Shown here one piece after another: positions 59,208 through 64,000 of a DNA stretch of 64,000 nucleotides. The position numbers and the translations under genes are program-made. The number at the start of each line of letters is the position of its first letter. Positions within the stretch are counted from its first letter, which is position 1. The notes under the pieces are model-generated. The model searched no databases. It had not been told where the DNA came from and saw only the letters and a list, made by a program, of their open reading frames with translations. The DNA is from Misgurnus anguillicaudatus (lineage: Eukaryota > Chordata > Actinopteri > Cypriniformes > Cobitidae): positions 25,478,001 to 25,542,000 of the forward strand of contig NC_073348.2 of assembly GCF_027580225.2 (NCBI RefSeq). Reading direction: 5' to 3'.

Positions 59208-59391
59208 GTTGTTAAATGAAATACATGTTACTTCAGTAAATTCATTTTTCTGAGCAGGATATAATTTAATAAATGATTTTATTCAAACACATACTTATTA
59301 GATTGCTATGTCTTCCACAGCAGAAATAACTGTTTAACTGTTTCCAAATGGTATATGTGCAACTAACCTTTTGTTTCACATGACCTATTCT

Positions 59392-59397
59392 AATAAA
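59392..59397 (+). terminator. Poly(A) signal of lectin gene 9
   Basis: AATAAA in TTCTAATAAATGAAGC, about 185 bases after the stop. Confidence 0.6.
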
Positions 59398-59399
59398 TG

Positions 59400-60210
59400 A
59401 AGCTTTTCAGCAAAAGTGTTTTAAATTTGTATCGTTGTGAGTAAAATATTGATTACGTGTTTTTATTGCTGAACAGTAGTGTAAACCATAGTGAAAAAAG
59501 GAGCAACTACTAAAATAAAAACTAGAAAAAAACTACTTTTCTGTTTTGTATTTTTGGTAAAAAAAATAGTAATAAAAAGGTTCAAAAATGTTTTTGAGTT
59601 TAATTTAAGAGAATTTAATTTTTAATTGATCACTGAGTTTCCTTGAATCACATGAACTTGTCATCAAAAATCAACAGGATACTTTGAGTCTCTTTTGCAC
59701 TGATAAGAAAAAGCAAGGTGTTATCGGGGCCGATAACGTCAAAGCCTGGGTGTTAACTAAAATGTGAAAAAAACCTTTCAAATTCAAAATTGGACAACAG
59801 GCAGAAAACCATATTCAGTGGGCAGGTTCTCATATGGACAGAGATCACACTGTTAGACTGTAATTTCTACAGTTACTTACCACAAAATGCCCAGTAAAAT
59901 ACCATCATTTTCTTTTCCAGTTCATTACTGTAATATGCATTGCATTATGGGTATCAACATTTAATTTACAGTGATTAACTGTAATTAATTTTTTGAAGTT
60001 GCGGTAGACTGCTGTAAAACAAAAGCAGTTGTGCTACTGTAGTTAAATAAAAGAGTGTTATAGAAGCATATAAAATGGAAAAATAAATTATACTGTAAAA
60101 TGGAACTGCGGTAAGGGCATCATACTGTAAAAAACATGTACAGTTATGGTACTGTAATGGGGCAGTAACAGTAACTCACTGGCAACACGTTGCCAGTAAG
60201 TTACCGCATA
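59400..60210. other. Intergenic with old repeats
   Basis: 59790-59850 resembles 50770-50810 (GGACAGGTTCTCAT). 59850-60205 is rich in TACTGTAA/TTACAGT words, a common fish repeat style. No gene. Confidence 0.4.
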
Positions 60211-60211
60211 C

Positions 60212-60497
60212 ACTCTAAAAACAAACGGTGCTATATAGCACCAAAAGTGGTTCTTTGCTCATAATCATAGAAGAACCGTTTTTAGTGCCATATAGCACAG
60301 GTGAAGCACCTGTGTAGAACCACATAGTGCTATGTAGAACCATATGTGTCATATACAGGTGCTATAGTTGTGCTATATGGCCCCCATATGGTTCTTCACT
60401 GGTGCTTCACCGGTGCTATATGGCACTAAAAACGGTTCTTCTATGATTACGAGCAAAGAACCACTTTTGGTGCTATATAGCACCATTTTTTTTAAAG
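60212..60497. mobile_element. Hairpin MITE
   Basis: Arms at about 60212-60300 and 60400-60497 are reverse complements (GGTGCTATATAGCACCAAAAG). The centre repeats TATAGCAC and AGAACCA words. About 285 bp, non-coding. Confidence 0.75.
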
Positions 60498-61464
60498 TGT
60501 TTATACAATAAAAGGTCTAACAGTGCACACATATTCACATTTTAAAATAAGAGACAGTAAAAAAGTTTTATCTTTACAAGATTTTTGCCAAACAAAGAGT
60601 CCATGCTAAGGTAACAGATTTTTATGTAATATTCTTTTGTCTATATAAAGACATTAACACCTTCAATGCCAACATTTAATTTAAACAGTTCTAAAAGAAA
60701 TATACATTCAATACTAAAAGTCTACACTTAAAAAGTTAGAATATGTCTAAGCTTTTTTCTTAAAGCCGCATTTTTCAATCTTTAGTTGGTGTGTAAGGAT
60801 GCTGTTGGAGCATAAATAATGTCGGTAAAATTATGAAGCTCAAAGTTCTTGCCAAGGGATATATTTTCTTTAACAGAATTCGCTTTTCAAGGACTACAGC
60901 GAAGGGACGGTTTGGACTACAGCCGTCTACTTTCTAGATACTGTATGATGTCAATATAAGAGTTTTTGACTTACCTCAGGAATATGCGAGTCGCCAGCTA
61001 AGCTAAGCTGCTTATGAATCACAACACACTAAACCAGCTACACAATCATAACTTGTTACGTATTTCTAAAGGAGGGACTTCATAAAATAAGAAAGGCATC
61101 AGCTTGTTTTAAGGACAGTGAAAACAGCACTATAGAGAAGTAAATTGTGTGAAAATATTGCATTTTTTACACATGAAACATGAACACATGTCATATAGCG
61201 CACCATAAACACAATCAAAGTTTCAAAACGGGATCTTAAAAAAAGGGAAACAAAGTCTAACATAAAACTGAATAATGACTGAGCTAAGCAGAAAGCTGTT
61301 TGTAGGGGTTTTTACTGATGATATGACTGTTGACTACTGAGAAAGCTATTAATGAATTTCCATCTGTGGTCCATTACGCAAAATGGCTGTCATGGCATTA
61401 TAAAATCAAGCCACAAAAGCTTGAGGGAACATGTTTGTTGGAAGTTCTGTGTTTAAATATAAAT
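60498..61464. other. Right flank, nothing recognised
   Basis: No gene, transposon end or lectin block identified. Confidence 0.35.
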
Positions 61465-61617
61465 TTTACCCCTCCAGTAGAACATGATGCCAACAATGCC
61501 ACAATCATAGGTTCAATTCCCAAGGAAAGCATGTTTTTATGTACTTATAAAAAAGGTATGCTATAAGCTGTTGTGGATCCATCCATTAAATGCATAAATG
61601 TAATGTAAACAAATAAA
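61465..61617 (+). mobile_element. tRNA-derived SINE remnant
   Basis: Contains CATAGGTTCAATTCCCAAGG with a Pol III B-box (GGTTCAATTCC, 61510-61520) and a tail CATTAAATGCATAAATGTAATG, as in an abundant cyprinid SINE. The A-box side is degraded. The 78-codon ORF across it is incidental. Confidence 0.5.
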
Positions 61618-64000
61618 AATGTATTTCCAAAAACATTCTTAAGTGTACACTAGCACAGCTAAACTCAACTGTCACCTATTGACTTCCCAAGATCTATAAT
61701 AGTACAGAAGACTGAGCAGACTGTTGAGGACTCGGAGATGGTTCGAGACATATTAATTGACATTTTGAAGGTCATTAAAATAGAGATCATGACATGAGGA
61801 GGGTTTTTTGTATGTGACTTGGCCTTTAACCAGCACACAGGCCTGGTGTCTCATAGCAACTGCAGGTGATATTACTGTATGTTCTCAACATTATAAAGTC
61901 CTTTTCAAAGTTTTAGGTTTTAAGCTCTGGAAACAAAAGTACAACTAACCATTTGTGTTCACTAAGCATAGGCTAACATGCCATCTCATTGGATTTCGTA
62001 CCTATTTTAAGTAGCCATTTTAATTTAAACCAAGTCCTAAACCCAACATCACTGGGACAAAAGGCGAGCGTAGTAACATATTATAATATTGTACAAATTT
62101 ATACAAACTACCCATGAGAATGTGCTGATAGAGGATTGAAGAGGCGTGTCTGTAAAATCTATAATGACTTCATTATACAGTATTTGTGCAAAAAATGGAA
62201 AAAAAATTGGTTTGAATTTAATACAGTTTTGTTTAGTGACCACATCTCAGTTACAATGAAAGTACGAAATGGTAATCCCTAACATCAATTGAAATTGTTG
62301 CATGTACATATTAAGTACTAATTTTACCAGAAAAACTTTATATGACATATGTCACTATGTACCCCACAGTGATTGGGGCTTTCACCTCTCATTTGCATAA
62401 AGTACAAATTTCAGTGCACTATTTTCTAGCACCATTATATATCCCACAATCCCCTGCATAATCCTGACACTCAGCTTCACTTGAAAACACCTACACGGCT
62501 CCAAGTGGGCATGTGCGGTAAAGTGTATCAGAGTAAATTCAGCCGACTGTTTCACATAAACCAGTAAGTTTTTAACTTTATCGGCCTTGCAGAATGAGCT
62601 GGGACAATATTCTTTCGAACCAGCCAATGCTTCATATGCCTCAACGCACACTCGCTACCCCACGGCCTGCCATTGTCGTATGTTTAAAATCTTATCCTCT
62701 GGATATCCATTCAATTTTCGGCTCCACAAACCAGGCCGACTGTACGACATAACACAGAAAAACAGAACGATCAACCTTGTGCTGTGTCAAATACACCACC
62801 GAATTGTAAGCAGAGGTTTATGACCTGCCTGACGGTGATGTATCCTTCAGTTGCCTGCTCAGTGTGAGGGCAGGACATACATAATGAAAAATATACTCAT
62901 AAAAGCTCTCCAAACTCATCTGTCGAACTCACTGGGGAAATATGCAGCGGACGCACGCTTTTAATGTCAATAGCCAATTAAGTGGAAAGGTGATATCAAC
63001 CGGCCAGCGAACGCTCTGTACCATGTAAATGCCCTCCGAGACCCTAACCTCTCTGCTTTATCGATTTACAACCTTTTTCATCCCCTCAGCAACCTTTATT
63101 GATTTTCTACTTTGTTACAATTATTGGGTATTTGTCCTGTACCCGAGTTCGGCGACATTCAGGAAAGAAGTGTTCGCGGATTTTGGTGTTGGCGCAAATA
63201 ATGATGTTGGCCAGGGGTAATGGGAGGCTGAAGGTGAAATAAAACATCCAGTGGTCTATGTTTTTATAGGACAGAAAGTCAAGCTTGAAGGAGAAAGTAT
63301 GAAGTTATCTTTTTATCAAGCATGTCTGAACTTTTGAGAGATCACATGAAACGAGAAACACTATTTAAAAAAAGTAAGCGGTTTTGGATAAAAACACATC
63401 CAAGGCAGTGCGAACATGAATAAAAAACGAAATAAAGCAGAAGTAGGGGAAGTAATTTCTAAAACAATACATATTACAATAGTTGCTTTCCACAAAGCCA
63501 AAATTGCAAATACACAACATTCATTGCTCAATGACCGTCTTAAAGTTCACAATTCTCCAATGAGAGCATTTGAAAAACCATTGGGTATATGTGAATGAGC
63601 ACATAATTAGCTTAAGTTGTTCACTGATGCTTGTTTATTTTCTTGGAAAGACTTTATTGAATTTTTTATCATCCCCATAGCACAGGGATTTGAAATGGAC
63701 CAATAGCTCAATAACCATAGCCATTTTAGATTTTTAATCAATTAGTTTAACTTACCCATTTTGTTGATATCCAAACAGACAATAAAAATGGATCATTTAT
63801 TGATACTAAGCTAATAACTAAACTAAGTTTTTACTATTTGGCCTGTGTGCTACATAACAGAACCGCAAGGTCGTAGCAATCAGCATATATATTCCTCCAG
63901 CGTCCCGCGGCTGTGTAATCGTCTTAACCCGAAACGATTTCTGACAATAACATGCGACCATAAGCCAATACTATTATCCGTAATGAGACATTTATTCAAA
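61618..64000. other. Right flank, nothing recognised
   Basis: No lectin exon or flank block is seen after about 59850, so the array seems to end here, at least for 4 kb. ORFs of 60-90 codons (for example 62382-62651 minus and 62587-62823 plus) overlap each other and have no recognised motif. 62380-62830 and 63860-63960 are somewhat GC-richer and could be old repeats. Confidence 0.35.

Noticed and set aside
61330..61566. 78-codon ORF as a gene
   Set aside because: Its 3' half is a tRNA-derived SINE; the first half has no recognised feature.
1..64000. CRISPR array, bacterial operon or rRNA/tRNA genes
   Set aside because: No regular spaced repeats and no prokaryotic gene layout; the only tRNA-like signal is the SINE B-box. 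The sequence is clearly eukaryotic.

Overview
The window reads as nuclear DNA of a teleost, most likely a cyprinid. It is AT-rich and packed with fish-type transposons (Tc1/mariner, hAT-like, PIF/Harbinger-like MITEs, DIRS, Ty3/gypsy, LINE, tRNA-derived SINE). Its only host genes belong to one fish-type family of group II C-type lectin receptors (CD209/DC-SIGN-like or 'immune-related lectin-like receptor'). Species and family placement are inference; no database was searched.

Every recognisable host gene lies on the + strand in a head-to-tail array. Eight genes look complete: 3017-4212, 6767-8079, 11421-12953, 28994-30109, 36879-38255, 47179-48223, 53552-54717 and 58166-59207. A ninth (120-1067) enters from the left edge. 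Each complete gene has five exons: a short cytoplasmic tail; a nearly invariant transmembrane segment plus stalk; and three exons for one C-type lectin domain (CTLD). All eight open frames close exactly through GT/AG junctions with conserved phases (1,1,0,2). Broken relatives lie between them: exon 5 alone (17832-17958), exon-1 or promoter stubs (about 20890-21110, 23520-23800, 51120-51244, 57540-57830), a copy that lost exons 3-5 (52366-53040) and an orphan promoter (44460-44905). This is what birth-and-death evolution by tandem duplication leaves behind.

The predicted proteins are type II membrane receptors. Tails carry tyrosines in YxN or YxxL contexts, except the last gene, whose tail has none. 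Stalks range from almost nothing to six tandem 14-residue coiled-coil repeats. Five CTLDs keep the EPN plus WND calcium/sugar signature; five replace the WND Asn with Ala or Ser, and two of those also lose EPN. Tail, stalk and CTLD types are reshuffled between genes.

Layout: 1-8 kb genes 1-3; 8-11 kb a duplicated block with Tc1 and DIRS remnants; 11-13 kb gene 4; 13-28 kb transposons, dead lectin pieces, a nearly intact Tc1 element (24101-25727) and a second copy of the 8-10 kb block; 29-38 kb genes 5 and 6 separated by transposons; 39-44 kb a complete Ty3/gypsy chromovirus-type retrotransposon with two LTRs and GAATC target duplications; 44-60 kb genes 7-9 with MITEs, dead copies and two THAP-related elements; 60-64 kb no gene recognised beyond a hairpin MITE and a SINE remnant.
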